Notes: generated by a model from the sequence alone, not told the origin. Positions 9,428-21,280 are shown, numbered from the stretch's first letter. The stretch is 64,000 nt of DNA from Collybiopsis luxurians FD-317 M1 (GCA_000827265.1 KN834758.1:806001-870000), one strand, 5' to 3'. Numbers and translations are program-made.

Positions 9428-11684
9428 ATGGCTTCTACCTCTTCCTATTTCCATCAAAACCCTCAAAAGGTTTTAGATGATATCGATTATCAGCTAACTC
9501 TCGAGCCACCTCTCTTGAAACAACTCACAAGAGCTTTCTTGCAAGAATTCGAAATCGGTTTGGGAAAATATAATGAGGCTATGGCGATGGTGTCTGTATA
9601 AGTGTTGATTTTTCTTCCCCGTACTATCGCCGATACCGTCCTAGGCCCACCTTCGTTACCGGAGTCCCCGATGGTTCAGAAACTGGGTTTGTACATCTCA
9701 TCTTTGTTCCGGAACAAGTTTAAACAATGTTTGTGGATCGGTAGGACCTTCCTCGCTTTAGATCTTGGTGGAACAAACCTCCGAGTGTGCGAAGTCGTAC
9801 TGAACGGCGACAAGACATTCAAGCTTCGACAGCAAAAATATAAAGTATCGGATCAGCTCAAAACCGGTGAAGCCTCAGTCTTATTTGGTGAGCTTCAATG
9901 CACTGATCCGTCTCGAGCTGAACATTGAATGTCAACTTATCAATTATAATCAGATTATCTCGCTGATTCTGTCGACGCTTTCCTTACTTCGCATCCTCCC
10001 CCATCCCCCGGACCCCCCGGACCTCTCGGACCTCTCTCAGAACCCGTTCCCGACGTTCTTCCTCTAGGACTCACTTTTTCCTTCCCTGTCGAACAGACGG
10101 CTTTGGGAGCGGGAAAGATCCTCACCTGGACGAAAGGATTTTCGGCGAAAAACGCTATCGGAAACGATGTCGTTAAATTGCTACAAGATGCGTTCGATAG
10201 GAAACATATGCACGTCAAATGTGTAGCATTGGTCAACGATGTGAGATTCTCCGTTCCAGCCTAGTCCAGCTCTTCGTCTCGGTCATTCCATCCTTATGTT
10301 CCTGATCGTGAAATCCGATTTAGACTGTCGGTGCCTTGCTCTCAAGAGCTTACACGTCCGGTGGATGCATACTCGGTGCAATCTTTGGTACCGGGACAAA
10401 CGGGGCTTATTTGGAGGAAGTCGGTACGTGTTGAATCCTTCCTGCTGTCGGGTGATGTGATTCGAGAAGTCCCTTGCAGCCAAAATCCCAAAGCTAGGGA
10501 ATTCACCTGCTGCTGCAAAAGGGGGTCACATGGTAGTAAACACTGAATGGGGTGCGTTCAATAATACGGTGAGTATTATTATGATCTAGAGAGGCGTATT
10601 CTGAAATTCCTCGATGAAACAGCGGTCGCACCTTCCCTCAACCCCTTTCGACAATGCCCTCGACCGTACATCTATCAACCCGCGCTTCCAGGCATTCGAG
10701 AAATTCATCTCTGGGATGTATCTCGGTGAAATCACTCGGCACGTCCTCCTCTCGCTTATCGACGCTGCGCCGAAACCGTTATTGTTTGGAGGCAAGGTAA
10801 CGAGCGTGGTGAACCATCAGTGGGGATTGGATACGAGTGTGATGAGTGAGGTTGAGGAGGCTTGGGAGCTAGTCGTTGACGAGTCGGGATCGGGAAAGCA
10901 GAAGAAGGAAGGAGGAGAACAAGGGAAGAAGAACACGGATAATGGGTGGACGAAGAGTGAGCTGAATGAGGAAGAAGGGGAAGTTGGAGAGAGTAACGCT
11001 TGGGATGGAGACGATCGTGATATTTTGCCGAGGTGGGAACAGTTGGGATCGAAGGAGGGTTTGGCGAATCTGAAAAAGGCAACAAAGGCCAAATTGGAGA
11101 GGGTACGGCATGTAGTTGTTAGTAGGCTGGCGTACGCGGACGAGGATGTGTCGTTGCGTGATGCAGCGGTAAGTCTGCTAGAATGCCTTTCTCGCTGGGC
11201 TTTATTGACACACGCACGCATTTCTTAGATCGTCCGATGGGCTTGCCACCTCGTCGCTCGTCGTGCGGCGCTATTGTCTGGCGTTGCGGTAGCTACGATT
11301 TTGTTACAGACAGGAAGAGCGAGCTTTGTAGATGCGGATGGGAAGAAAAATGGTGTAAATGGAGTGAAAAAGGACGGAGAAGAGAAGATTGGGGTCGGTG
11401 TTGATGGAAGGTACATTAATTGCGTTCAGTTGAATGTGGAATGTCAATCTTACCAACTGCTTTTTACAGTTTAATCCAATTCTACCCCCACTTTGAGCGC
11501 ACCATGCGCGAATCGTTACGCTACATCGTCGGAGCGGATGTTGAGAAACGGGTCGATATTGGGTTGGCCAAAGACGGGAGTGGTGTCGGAGGTAAGCCTA
11601 ACGTGTCGTTTTCCGCTCTCCCATACATGCTGATTCTCCATCCAAGCGGCTTTGTGCGCGTTACAGGCGCTGAAGCAGATGTGA
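9428..11684 (+). CDS. Hexokinase/glucokinase
   Basis: Ten exons (9428-9591, 9645-9686, 9745-9887, 9954-10240, 10324-10423, 10480-10568, 10623-11168, 11229-11410, 11470-11591, 11647-11684) sum to 570 residues. Key motifs are in order: sugar-site lead [13 protein letters not shown], phosphate-1 loop [27 protein letters not shown], the catalytic Asp in [23 protein letters not shown], and NTEWGAF. Then comes the C-terminal AKDGSGVG and a classic end, [12 protein letters not shown]. It phosphorylates glucose and similar hexoses with ATP in the cytosol, the first step of glycolysis. The final acceptor was chosen because it restores that conserved tail; a later AG gives a poor ending. Two insertions are lineage-like: a Pro-rich one after [10 protein letters not shown], and a charged Lys/Glu/Gly-rich one of roughly 50 residues in the large lobe. 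Glucokinase versus hexokinase specificity cannot be settled by eye. Confidence 0.95.
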
Positions 11685-12949
11685 TTTGTAAAAGAAAGGT
11701 CTTTTTCTCTGACCGCTGGGACGATGGGTGTTTATATTCGTAATCGAGTATTCTGTACAGGTGTTATTTCTCGGGGGTTCCGTTGCTGCTTCGCCTTTTT
11801 TCTATTCTATTTACGAGCCATCCAGCAAGTTCTTTAACCGTCTTTCTTTGCAGTCCATGCACATATATACATGCTCTATCTGTGTCTAAGTAGCTGTTAT
11901 TATCGTAGTAGATGCACATATGTTGTATTCACATAAATAGAATCTAGAGTCCCTTTGGGTAAAAGCCTGACTGGTACGCGTGCCATCGCGGCGCTCCTCG
12001 GAATTCTGAGCAAAAAAAGGGTAGCTCAGTGTGCGCACTGCAAGTACGTACAGACTCCCGAGGAGACGACGATGTCGGCCCCCCGAGGACGTAATGTTTT
12101 TCGAAGAAAGAAAAAAGAAATTCGGTCGGGCAAATAACAGTCTGTCAACTTTTTTTTTTTCCTCGGACCTCGAGGGCCAATCGAGGGCAGCAGTGCGACA
12201 GAGTCACACTGTTCTTTACTCGCGTCTTCCAGTTCATTTACGTTTATGATAATCAGCTATCATTGCCAATCTGGGTGGGCCCAGGGCACAGTGGATGCTG
12301 CGTAGGCCATATGGGTGGCCACAGATTATGTCGCTTGAGCATATACTTATGGTGTGCCCCTGTGTCCCTACAGTGGAGCCGTTTATCCATCCCTATAATA
12401 AAGTTAGGAGTCCGAATGAAAAATTATGGTGCCCCTGTGTCCCTGTGTCCCCTCAACTCATGTCCCTGTGGGAACAATGACAGGTGAAGCTACTAAGTAG
12501 TCTTCCATTCCTAAGAAGTCGGGAATCCGAACAAATGAGAAACATTGAGTCACATTAATATACATGTGTGTTCTACCCTTTACTCGGAACATTATAAATG
12601 CTGTTACAGTCTACTAATGATTACACATATGTACATAAATTGATCAGATAATTATGTTTGATCTCAGGTCTCCAGAAGCTATGGAAGACATTCCGAGAAT
12701 AAAACTGGACCTACAAATGCCAGCTGGTCATCATCATGATGAATGATGGTGATAGGAAAACAGTATTCAATACAAAGAAGCACTTTCGCTGGTATGCAGC
12801 TGTCAATTAAGCTTTTTGGAAGATCTCTCGGTTGGAAGAAACAGCTTGAAGACATACTTATTTTTATACGGCAACTGGGTATAAAGGGAGATCAAGAATC
12901 CCAATAAGTAGACCAGTACCCTCCCTCATCCTGCTAATACTCCCACATA
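11685..12949. other. Gene-poor stretch with a short direct repeat
   Basis: About 1.26 kb without a gene. A 16-bp word, GTGCCCCTGTGTCCCT, occurs at 12354-12369 and again at 12429-12444, with more partial copies just after. This could be the trace of a decayed repeat. The rest is AT-rich. Confidence 0.5.
12890..12896 (+). promoter_or_regulatory. TATA box of the 75-residue orphan gene
   Basis: TATAAAG lies 54 bp before the ATG at 12950, a spacing similar to TATA boxes of other genes in this window (62-69 bp). It supports the idea that the small four-exon gene downstream is transcribed. Confidence 0.45.
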
Positions 12950-13351
12950 ATGTCTGAGAGTATCTTCAGTTTTGATAAAAGTATCTTGGATTCGGTTGCC
13001 GCTGAGGTAAGTGTCACTTAATAGTTGAAGTTGAATATGTGACTCTATCTTTTCTCATAGGTAAACCAGGATAAAAATCCCAACCACAATGTCGTCTTTC
13101 ACTCGGAAGAGTGTTATTATGCAGTCTTGGCAATGGTGGTCAACAAAAATATTGACAACACTGTTGTGGTGGGTATTTTATGTTTTTCTTATCTCGATAA
13201 TTTAATAATGTTCATTTTGATCCACAGACAGAAGTGAAAGCAAGAGGTCTGGTAAGCATCATCAATACCTGTACTCCATATTCCTCTCACTATGCTAACT
13301 TGTTCAAAACAGGTCCTTCGCAAGCCTTCCCATGATAAGAAGAGGACCTAG
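12950..13351 (+). CDS. Small four-exon gene of unknown family (75 residues)
   Basis: Four short exons, 12950-13006, 13061-13168, 13228-13251 and 13313-13351, join into one frame of 75 residues. Every intron is phase 0, and each has a good donor (GTAAGT, GTGGGT, GTAAGC) and a clean CAG/TAG acceptor, so chance is unlikely. The protein starts MSESIFSFDKSILDSVAAE and is mildly charged. It has one hydrophobic stretch (YYAVLAMVV) too short for a certain membrane span, and a basic end, RKPSHDKKRT. No signal peptide or known domain is seen. It lies alone in an AT-rich, gene-poor region and has a TATA box at good distance. I do not recognise it; it may be lineage-specific. Confidence 0.6.
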
Positions 13352-15514
13352 CCAGCTTACCTGCTCCACCAATCCTTGCTGTTTCATTTGACAATCTATT
13401 CCATGTATATAGTACTTATTTTGCAATGGCGCAACAGTCCTGTGAATGTATATTTTACAAATGTTGGTCCTCAAATTCAGTTTGTGCAATTTAGATTATA
13501 CAACAATGTCATTTGGGCTGATTTTGAGACTATCTATGAGGTACTTGTGGTGAATCATGCCTAGGAAAAGCATGAGTGAGTACACAATATTATGCTGACA
13601 GGAGACTACACAGAGGCAGAATAATACACATATTTTTTGTGCAGGTATTTCCACAGGGAATATATAATATATCAATTTCTAGCTCAACTAGTAATCATCT
13701 AATAAATATTTGACTCTACTTGACAGACTACTTGGTCCTTGGTAGGTAAGCAAAGGGTGTTGGACAACAAGGCTGGTATACAAATCGGCAAACAATGAGT
13801 TGAACCAATGCACTGAAATTGGTAATTCCAGCTTTGGACAGAGGACAATGGCCAGCCCAGGCTCGGTTACATCCTTCGAGACACAAAGACTAATGGTATA
13901 TAAATAAATTACTCTGAATGAACAAATTTGTCAACAACTGACAGCAGCGCGCAGCCCCCAAAACTTATCTGTAAGTTTCAAACAAACCAACCTTTTTTCT
14001 TTGACACCTTATAACTGTCGAGCGGCTCAGATAGCAAGTGGTGAAACCTGGTTCCTTGCTCCCTCTTGCCGGAGCTCTTTCAACTACCCGTGAGCAATCA
14101 GCGAGAAGTGTCAATCAATTGGACCAGAAATGATGTCTTCCTTGAACCAGGCAATTTGGTTTGGAAGAAGGAGACAGGGACGTGATGGAGGTTGTCGTGC
14201 GTGGCCTCCCGATTGTGATGGAGTTGGAGTTCTGGTCGTTGGCAAAGGTAGACATGGGTGCACCTGCTCCGGCCGAAGGAGCCATTTCCGGACATGTTGA
14301 AGTGTGCTTCACTCACAAATTGGTCAATTATCTTGCTTCTTGTCCAGCTCGTTATACTCAGGCCGAGGTACTAGAAAAGCAAAGATGAAAGTGCCATTCT
14401 CAGTCTGAAGGGGAGCAGGAAGGGAGCCAGCTTCACAGATATATTACTGGAATCCTGTGTAATGCTCAACAGGCGGCAACACATTCCCACAGAGTATTGG
14501 AGTTACATAGAAAATTGAAGTTTCAAGGACCTACGCAGATAAACGAGCCAAGGAAGAGAATTATTACATGTGGGAATAACGCACTAGAGAAACCTAGTCG
14601 TCGCGATGGGCTTTGAAATGCTCCGGTGATTGAATGAGAGCCACGAAGGACGGGCAGCTATTGCCTGGACTACTATAAGTCAAATTCTATCGGTGTCTTT
14701 GGTTGTTAAATTACTTTGTCATCCTCGATACACGCAAGGACATAAATGAGCTCCTTGTCAGGAAGTCCGGCGGTTCGAGAGTGCAATACTGAGTGTGGGT
14801 GAGTGGTTAATAGCTATTCTAAGCTTCGCCAACTTTGCGGTCCTGTTCGCCGCCCGTTTCCTACAACTTTAGTATTCACTCACCAAGGAATCAGCATGCA
14901 TTTGATACTCAATATGGACTGCGTGAGGACTATTTTACTAGCGTCGCTCTCGACAAAACTTAAGATATTGCCCAGTGAAGGGGACAAATTAATCGCCGAA
15001 AATGTGCATTGTGGTCTATGAAGTCGAGTCTGAACAGGAGATAGCTTTTGCGGAAAACAAACCTTCCATACCTTCAGATCGGAGCTCAGCTTGGCCGCAT
15101 CAGTTTCGTTCTGAGAATACCGAGGACTCGGAATGATATACCGAGAGAGAAACAAATTAAGGACCACTCCGTTGGTCAGCACCTTGCTTGTAATGTTCGT
15201 GTAGATTTAATGTGAACCATGAGACATATTCTGAAAAGTGTATACTCATGTAAACTCTAGGCTCAGTCTCGCTCGGGGCGTCGCTGCGCTCCACCCACTC
15301 ACTCTCTTCGCATGGGTCTACTCCATCGTTGCAAACATTTCCCAGCGTGTTATGTAACAGACAGGCCGCGCAACTTAGTGAGTGGGAAAACTGTGTACAT
15401 AAGCAATATATATCCCATCAGAGCAAACTTATGTTTCGAAGCAGAATAGACCTTGCAAGCAAGGTGACAAGACAGCTAGGGCGCTAATTTACCAGCTTCA
15501 ATTCCATCATCTCA
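13352..15514. other. AT-rich gene-poor region
   Basis: About 2.2 kb with no supported gene. Around 14050-14390 three or four frames on both strands are open at once, with GC-richer sequence than the flanks. This could be a worn gene fragment or chance, and no domain is visible. A GC-rich patch lies at about 15260-15310. No terminal repeats or transposase motif were seen. Confidence 0.45.
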
Positions 15515-16883
15515 ATGTCACACTCGCAGCTTTTCTTCCAAGTAGGCGGTCATCCCAACACCATTCAAACGACTGAAGATGGCTCTATGCTCATCAAACC
15601 GGCTCTACCTCTAGAAAATGAGTTTTATACCGTCATGGAGCAGGCCAGGACAGGCGTCATCTCAATCGAAGAAGATTCCAATCCGAAGATAGACGATAAC
15701 ACGTTGAGATCAATGCAAAATCTCCATCGGTTGAGCAGATACGTCCCTCGTTTCTATGGGACACTGAGGCTACAAGAGAACGCGGAGATGGATGAGACGA
15801 GAACAGAGAGCTCTGCACAGAACTTGACCCCGGAAACGATAGCTCAGCCAACCCATAAAAATGCGAAAGATAGGGATCTTTTCCTGTATTCTACGCGTCG
15901 GGCTAATAGTGACTCGGTATATACATGCCTCTACTCAACCGCAACTGGTTCTTTCGAATCTTCAGCACGATTTCGCCAAGCCCAACATTATCGATGTCAA
16001 GCTCGGTACAATCTTATACGACGAATTAGATCCAAACTGTTCGGAGGAGAAAAAGATAAAGATGACGAAGAGGGCTCAGCAAACCACTAGTGGAGAAACC
16101 GGCATGAGACTCGTTGGATTTCAGGTTCGTCATCGATTCGCTGATACTCTATTTCATAAGCCCGTACACGTCAAGTGCTCATTTCGCCTTTTCTTCTTCC
16201 AGGTCCACCCTCAACCAACTCCGTCATCGGATGATCCATCCCAACCTGTAGTGACCACCAAGGTGTACGGTCAGTCACTTAAGAAAGAGCAACTAGCTGA
16301 AGGCATTCGAAGAGTATTTCCTTTGCTCGGTGATAGCGTGCCAGTCCCAATAGACAACCACAAATCCACGCGACAAGATCTTGGACTTCCAGCCCCTCTC
16401 CTGCTCCCTATCCTCCGCAGAATTCATTCTTCAGTCAACCGTCTCCGCGGAATTTTGGCAAAAGCGGAACTTAGATTGATCGCTACCAGCTTATTGGTTG
16501 TTTGGGAGGGAGATGAGCATGTAGCGCAGGACGGCGTAAAGTGGATGGAAGAACGGATGAAGGATCAGAAAGACGGCGAGGATTCTGAAAGTGAAGATGA
16601 AGATGAGGAGGAGGAGGAGGAAGATGATCCGAACGAAGGTGAGGATGTGCCGGAAGCTTCTGTACAACCCGACTCGACTTCGCCCCGCTCCACCTCAACG
16701 AATACCAACTCGAAACGAAAACCACATTCTCCGTGCACCATTTCCTTGATCGATTTTGCCCACACCCGCTTTGTTCCAGGGCAGGGACCGGATCGAGGGG
16801 TGTTGTTGGGCTTGGAAACATTTATGAAGTTGATTGAGGGGAGGATAGGCGAAGTCGAAGGCAAGTTCGAGAGTGGTTGTTAA
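15515..16883 (+). CDS. Inositol polyphosphate multikinase (ARG82/IPK2 type)
   Basis: Exons 15515-15916, 15966-16124 and 16203-16883 join to about 413 residues. The IPK signature PxxxDxKxG appears as PNIIDVKLG, followed by TILYDEL and a TTSGETGMRLVGF segment. Later come SLLVVWEG and the catalytic-site SLIDFAHT, as in Arg82. Upstream, YVPRFYGTL matches the N-lobe. Such kinases convert IP3 to IP4 and IP5 in the nucleus and feed inositol pyrophosphate synthesis; in yeast Arg82 also affects transcription. A Glu/Asp-rich loop of about 40 residues interrupts the C-lobe. The first intron is odd: its 3' half encodes LVLSNLQ in the frame of exon 2, exactly where the family has LVLxNL, so the true exon border or an upstream frameshift is uncertain. 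Confidence 0.85.
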
Positions 16884-17098
16884 TGAGGGACTAAACATGG
16901 GGCCCACGATCATCTACTAGAGTGAATCTATGTTTGCGATGTGTTAATCGTTGAATTAGATAGCCGCATTGGCAATCTTGGATCTAGATTGAGTAGGCAA
17001 ATATGATAGGAATCAAGTAGGAGAGTGCTGGGTTAGAATGACGAGCCGCCAATACCCCAATGAGGGAGGCGTAAAAAGAAACTAAAGACGCGCTGAAC

Positions 17099-17188
17099 TG
17101 ACCCCGACCCGGATTGAACGGATGACCTTGAGGAATCCAGAACACACTATTACTGGAATCTCACGCTCTACCGCTGAGCTACGGGGTC
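17099..17188 (-). tRNA. tRNA-Trp(CCA) with an 18-nt intron
   Basis: On the minus strand the acceptor stem GACCCCG/CGGGGTC is perfect, the D arm reads GCTCAGCGGTAGAGC, and the T arm has loop TTCAATC. The anticodon loop TTCCAG gives CCA. An 18-nt intron follows position 37; mature length is 72 nt. The anticodon stem ends in an A-C mismatch at 31-39, shared with the second copy at 23833-23912. Confidence 0.92.
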
Positions 17189-17777
17189 AACTGCTTAGGG
17201 AAGATTTTCTGGACTGACTATAGCGCTGCTTGTGCAAATAAACGATTGACGAGAAGCATTGATGGAATTACATTCTCGTACAAAACATGAAGGTATTTCC
17301 CATAAACCTAGCAAAAAAGTGATGTGTCTTTGCGCGGGAAGCATCCCTATGCGTTGGATGAGCAGGTTGATCCTCTATATGGTATGCACTTTCTCGAAGA
17401 AAGTCTGCTTCTAGAAATCGTTCGGTTACTTATCTCGAAGTTGAATACTTGCATTTCAATTAACGAGTCTCCTTTCCTCATTGAGCAGGCGATGCTGCTG
17501 CAGATATACTACTCATCTGCGATTGTTTCTCGAAAGACGTACAAAACTGGCGCACGTTCCTCAGTCACCACGGTCACTTTTAAACTTGATCAAGAGTCGG
17601 GCGCGGTCAAGAAAGAGTAAAATCGCGATGGAAATGTTGACTCTGGTTTTAAATCTTAAGCACTGAGCAACAATCGAGATGGGGGCGGGAAGCAACCTTG
17701 TTAAGCGCCCAAGTTAATGGAGGCGCTCAATTTTTTGCCTGCCGAGCGAACCAACTCTTCTCTCTACGCGTCTAACA
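17189..17777. other. Intergenic region
   Basis: About 590 bp between the tRNA-Trp and the MOB-like gene. An open frame at 17324-17620 has no recognisable domain and is not called. The last 100 bp carry GC-rich patches and are likely promoter and 5' leader of the downstream gene. Confidence 0.5.
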
Positions 17778-19569
17778 ATGACCACCGCTAATCCAGTTCC
17801 AGTTCCTCGACCTCTTCGCGGTTCCCGAATAGACATCTTCTACCCGGTCAGGCCTGAAAACATTCCATCTTTGAGCTCTTTAGAGAGCGCGTTTCAGCTG
17901 CAAGAATACATTTCGTTGGTCATTCGACTCGATGTGCATGATGTGGACCGTATAGTCTCTATCCCTGGTAAAAATGGTAACGGCAATGGGAAAAGCGCAG
18001 GCGAGGACACCGACTCTTCCAAGATTCCCAATGTAGATGAAGCTTGCTGGATATACGAACAATTACGGTAGGTCAAGAAAAAAAATTTCATGATTCACAG
18101 TACGTAGTACTAAGAACCAAGTTAGACGACTTGCTCAAGACTTGACACACCCTTTAATAACGAACTTGCAAACCGAGTGTACGCGTCAGACCTGTCCAGA
18201 AATGAAAGCCGGAGAATGGCTTTATCTCTGCGTCGCACACGGAAATGACGGAGGGATGGAACAATGCTGCGCCATAGACTACATTCTCCATACCATCGAC
18301 TCTGCCACCGCCCTGCTCAACTCTCCCCGTGCCTTCCCTTCTCGCCTAAGCATCCCCGCTCAGAGCCATAGGCACTTTAGCTCCTTGGCTCGCCGCCTAG
18401 GCAGGATATTCGCGCACGCGTATTTCCACCACCGCGCCCTCTTCGAGCAAGCTGAAGCCGAGTCTAGTCTATATAGAAGATTCGAGGAAATTGTGGCACG
18501 CTGGAATCTTGTACCGAGAGAGTTTTTGGTTATCCCTACGAGGGATGATAATGGAGAAATAGGCAGGGAAGAGCCCAAACTCAATGCTGCTGCAGTCGTG
18601 CCGACAATCCTTAGTAATGACCAAAATCCTTCCAACGACTCTGATGCGGAACCGTCATCCGCTTCCGATGCCTTGAATGTATCTCCACCGCACTTGGAAG
18701 ACGACTCGAAATCGCCTGGTTCTGGTAGTCCTGGAAGACGATTTGGTCGTAACCGCACCGATACTATGGTATTCAGCGATGCGACCTCTATCATTGAGGA
18801 GTTGTCCAAGTCGCCTGCAGTCCAGCCCGCACCAGAACCTGAATCGGAACCGGAACCGGTACCTGAAGTGCAGTCACAGCAGGCGGAAACGGCCACTGTG
18901 GGCACAGGAGGAGAAGAAGAAGACGGCCTTTTGTTGTCTTCGTCGGATAACCCAGACACGGACGAGTCAGAGGGGCCACAAGAGTCAGACGAAACTACAC
19001 CTGCTATTGCTATTGACGAGGTGGATAAAGCTGCGGAAGCTGAAGCTGCCCCTCCACCGACATTAGAAGAAGAATCTGAGCTACCTGTTGTGACACCCTC
19101 CTCATCCACAGCGCCTTCCGATTCCGTCCCCCTTGATGTCCGCATTGTCGAAGATTCCCCTAAGAAGGAGGAGAATTTCGCGGACGCGCAGGGGCAGGCT
19201 GAAGCTGAGCCTGCATCCGAATCTGTGTCAAATGAAGAGTCAGCGAATGAGGATGCTTCTAGTGCTGTTGCCCAGGTCGAGGAAGCTCAGCCCGAGCCAA
19301 AGTCCGATGAATTGGAAACGGAATCCACAGAGGAAAGCGAGACCGCTGAAGAGCTAGCCCCTTCAGAGTCCGCCACCGCCACCGCCGCTGATGTGACTGT
19401 AGAAACAGCCAAGGAGGAGGAAGAGGAGGGCGTATTAGTTTCTGTTCCGGAAGATCTGGGAGTCGAGGAATCTTCTTCTATTGTTGCTGACACTACTAGT
19501 GTGGAAGAAGAGAAGACTGAAGAGGCGAGTGAAACAAAGGAAGCGGAAGCGGAGGAGGCTCAGTCGTAA
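17778..19569 (+). CDS. MOB4/phocein-like protein with a long acidic tail
   Basis: Two exons (17778-18067, 18126-19569) encode about 577 residues. Residues 1 to about 235 form a Mob domain of the phocein (MOB4) branch. The signs are CPEMKAGEWLYLCVAHG, then CCAIDYILHTIDSATALLNS, the FPSRLSIP segment and the signature IFAHAYFHHRALFEQ. Cys and His residues at the usual zinc positions are present. MOB4 proteins are core parts of the STRIPAK phosphatase-kinase complex, which in fungi controls hyphal fusion, septation and fruiting. The remaining 340 residues are disordered: Ser-rich, then strongly acidic with many Glu, Ala and Thr. Human MOB4 has 225 residues, so this tail more than doubles the length; long tails are seen in other basidiomycete annotations, but I cannot check that here. 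Confidence 0.88.
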
Positions 19570-21031
19570 GCGGTTGTTAAATAAACAAGTGCAGGAGCGG
19601 CATGTAATGTTTCGCTCCTCTCGTGCTTTGGATTTCTATTATTTTTCCGTTATCTTGTACGTTTGATGTATTGTTTTTCTTTCTTTTCCTACTCTCTTTC
19701 AATGATACACACACTTGGATTATCATTCGGGCGCTTCGACAAGGAGCACAGTCTCCAAGTTAATGTCAAGTAGAGTCATCGGAATATCGTCCGATGGACC
19801 AGAGAAAACGTTGTTTGTGCTTTTGCGCAACAGCGGCGCCACCGAGCGTTGAACCTCATACACGATCCCATTGACATGTTAACGCCGATCGGGTTCTGGG
19901 CTGGTCATGGAGGCAAATAAGAATCATTAATCAAGTGGCAATCGAGACACCATCTCTCAAGGTACAAAGTTAAGGGGAAGCACTGGATGCAACTCAAACG
20001 CCCAAACATGACGGACATCGGGATTTGACGGTACTTGGTATTGCAGATCTACTTTAGCATTCACACAATTTAGCTTTCCGGTTGATACCGCTATGGTTAT
20101 GGAATGGTAGTACTAGGTGCACTGCTGTACAGGATCGATTGCCTCGAACAAGCTCTAGCTCAAATGCTGATAGCGATCATTCGCGGTGGCAGAGTCCGGA
20201 GGTGAAGAAACTGATATCAATGATCGATAACGTATCTGATGTCAACAAAGGTAGGCTAGTCCTATTCAAGTAATTCATTCGCCGGTCAGGGTTTTTTGAG
20301 GGAATGAATGCTTGGGTTTGACAGAAGGGTAGTCGCAGAAGCCCGAAGAAATGGGTTGTACAAATCCCGATCTTGCACATTGCGTTTTCAGAAAAGACAA
20401 CTCACTATCCGAGTATACACCGGCTCCGCATGTCTGCAGAAGCCTACTCTTTAAGGAGCGTGAGATTGGAGAGACGCATATGAGCGGGTAGGAGTGTGAA
20501 TGTTGGGATCGACGGAGAAGGCAGGAGTGGGCGTGGATGAGTGAAGGCGCAGAAATAGACGAAATTGGGGGTTTGAAGGTTGAAGCAACATGTGAGAATA
20601 AAATTGAGGACGGTAGATCCGGAATGATGAAGCGATGTCTCACGACGGGAGAAGCAGACGGAGGAGTGTGTGGGGAGGGAAGATTGAATAGAGAATATGG
20701 AGTGTTGAGGACTCGAAAGTCAGGAGGGAACGGGTAATCGGTACGTACCCTACTTTTTATGAATGTGCAGGGTTTACCATTGACCTGGCGTGAGGCAGCT
20801 GGACAGCATGTCTGGTCTCTGAAAGGAACCAACTGGAGGCGATGGGTTCGAAGACTTTCGATATTCGGCGAACAAAAATATGACTTTAGGAACAGATCTT
20901 TGGGGAGTACTGTATACTATGGCTACCTATAAGTTTGTGAACACGTTCTTGACGCAATGCCGACGGCCGTGTGGCGTGAGAAAACTATGGTGACTAATAC
21001 TGTGATAGATATAAACAGAGATGACGACGGC

Positions 21032-21252
21032 TGACGTCGTTTTTAGGCACCCATTTTTGCCCCGAATCTTTGCGTCACTGCCATCTGCGTCACCAACAAC
21101 TGGCTCACTAACTATCTCGAAGGGTAAGTCCTTCTGCTAATATCAGTTCATTCATTGGTTTTATATCACTTCATGTACTCCATCCATCGTCCTCGTTGTC
21201 CTCCTCGTCGTTCTCCACAACCTCCACATCATGACGTCCTTCCTTCACGTCA
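21032..21252 (+). promoter_or_regulatory. Three CRE-like TGACGT cores before the bZIP gene
   Basis: TGACGTCG lies at 21032-21039, TGACGTCC at 21232-21239, and TCACGTCA (TGACGTGA on the minus strand) at 21245-21252. Each differs from the CRE palindrome TGACGTCA at one base. Atf/CREB-type bZIP factors, like the one encoded downstream, bind this core, so autoregulation is plausible. Confidence 0.5.
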
Positions 21253-21279
21253 TGCATCATACTGACCTCCAAATCTCAG
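21124..21279 (+). other. Probable 5' untranslated intron of the bZIP gene
   Basis: A strong GTAAGT donor at 21124 pairs with an AATCTCAG acceptor ending at 21279, one base before the start codon at 21281. Removing this 156-bp intron also removes an upstream ATG at 21231 that would open a 152-codon out-of-frame reading frame. That makes an intron here more likely than a continuous leader. Confidence 0.55.
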
Positions 21280-21280
21280 A

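Larger units (their letters stand above)
19570..21280. other. Long intergenic region with the bZIP promoter
   Basis: About 1.7 kb with no supported gene before the bZIP ATG. A minus-strand frame at 20275-20832 (185 residues) is Ser/Pro/His-rich and has no domain, so it is not called. The right end holds the probable bZIP promoter and a 5' leader intron, annotated separately. Confidence 0.5.

Noticed and set aside
18360..19145. 261-codon minus-strand frame over the MOB4-like gene
   Set aside because: Composition is pure Ser/Gly/Ala from the acidic tail of the real gene on the other strand; the Mob domain shows which strand is coding.
20275..20832. 185-codon minus-strand frame
   Set aside because: C/T-rich DNA gives a Ser/Pro/His peptide with no domain; more likely non-coding.
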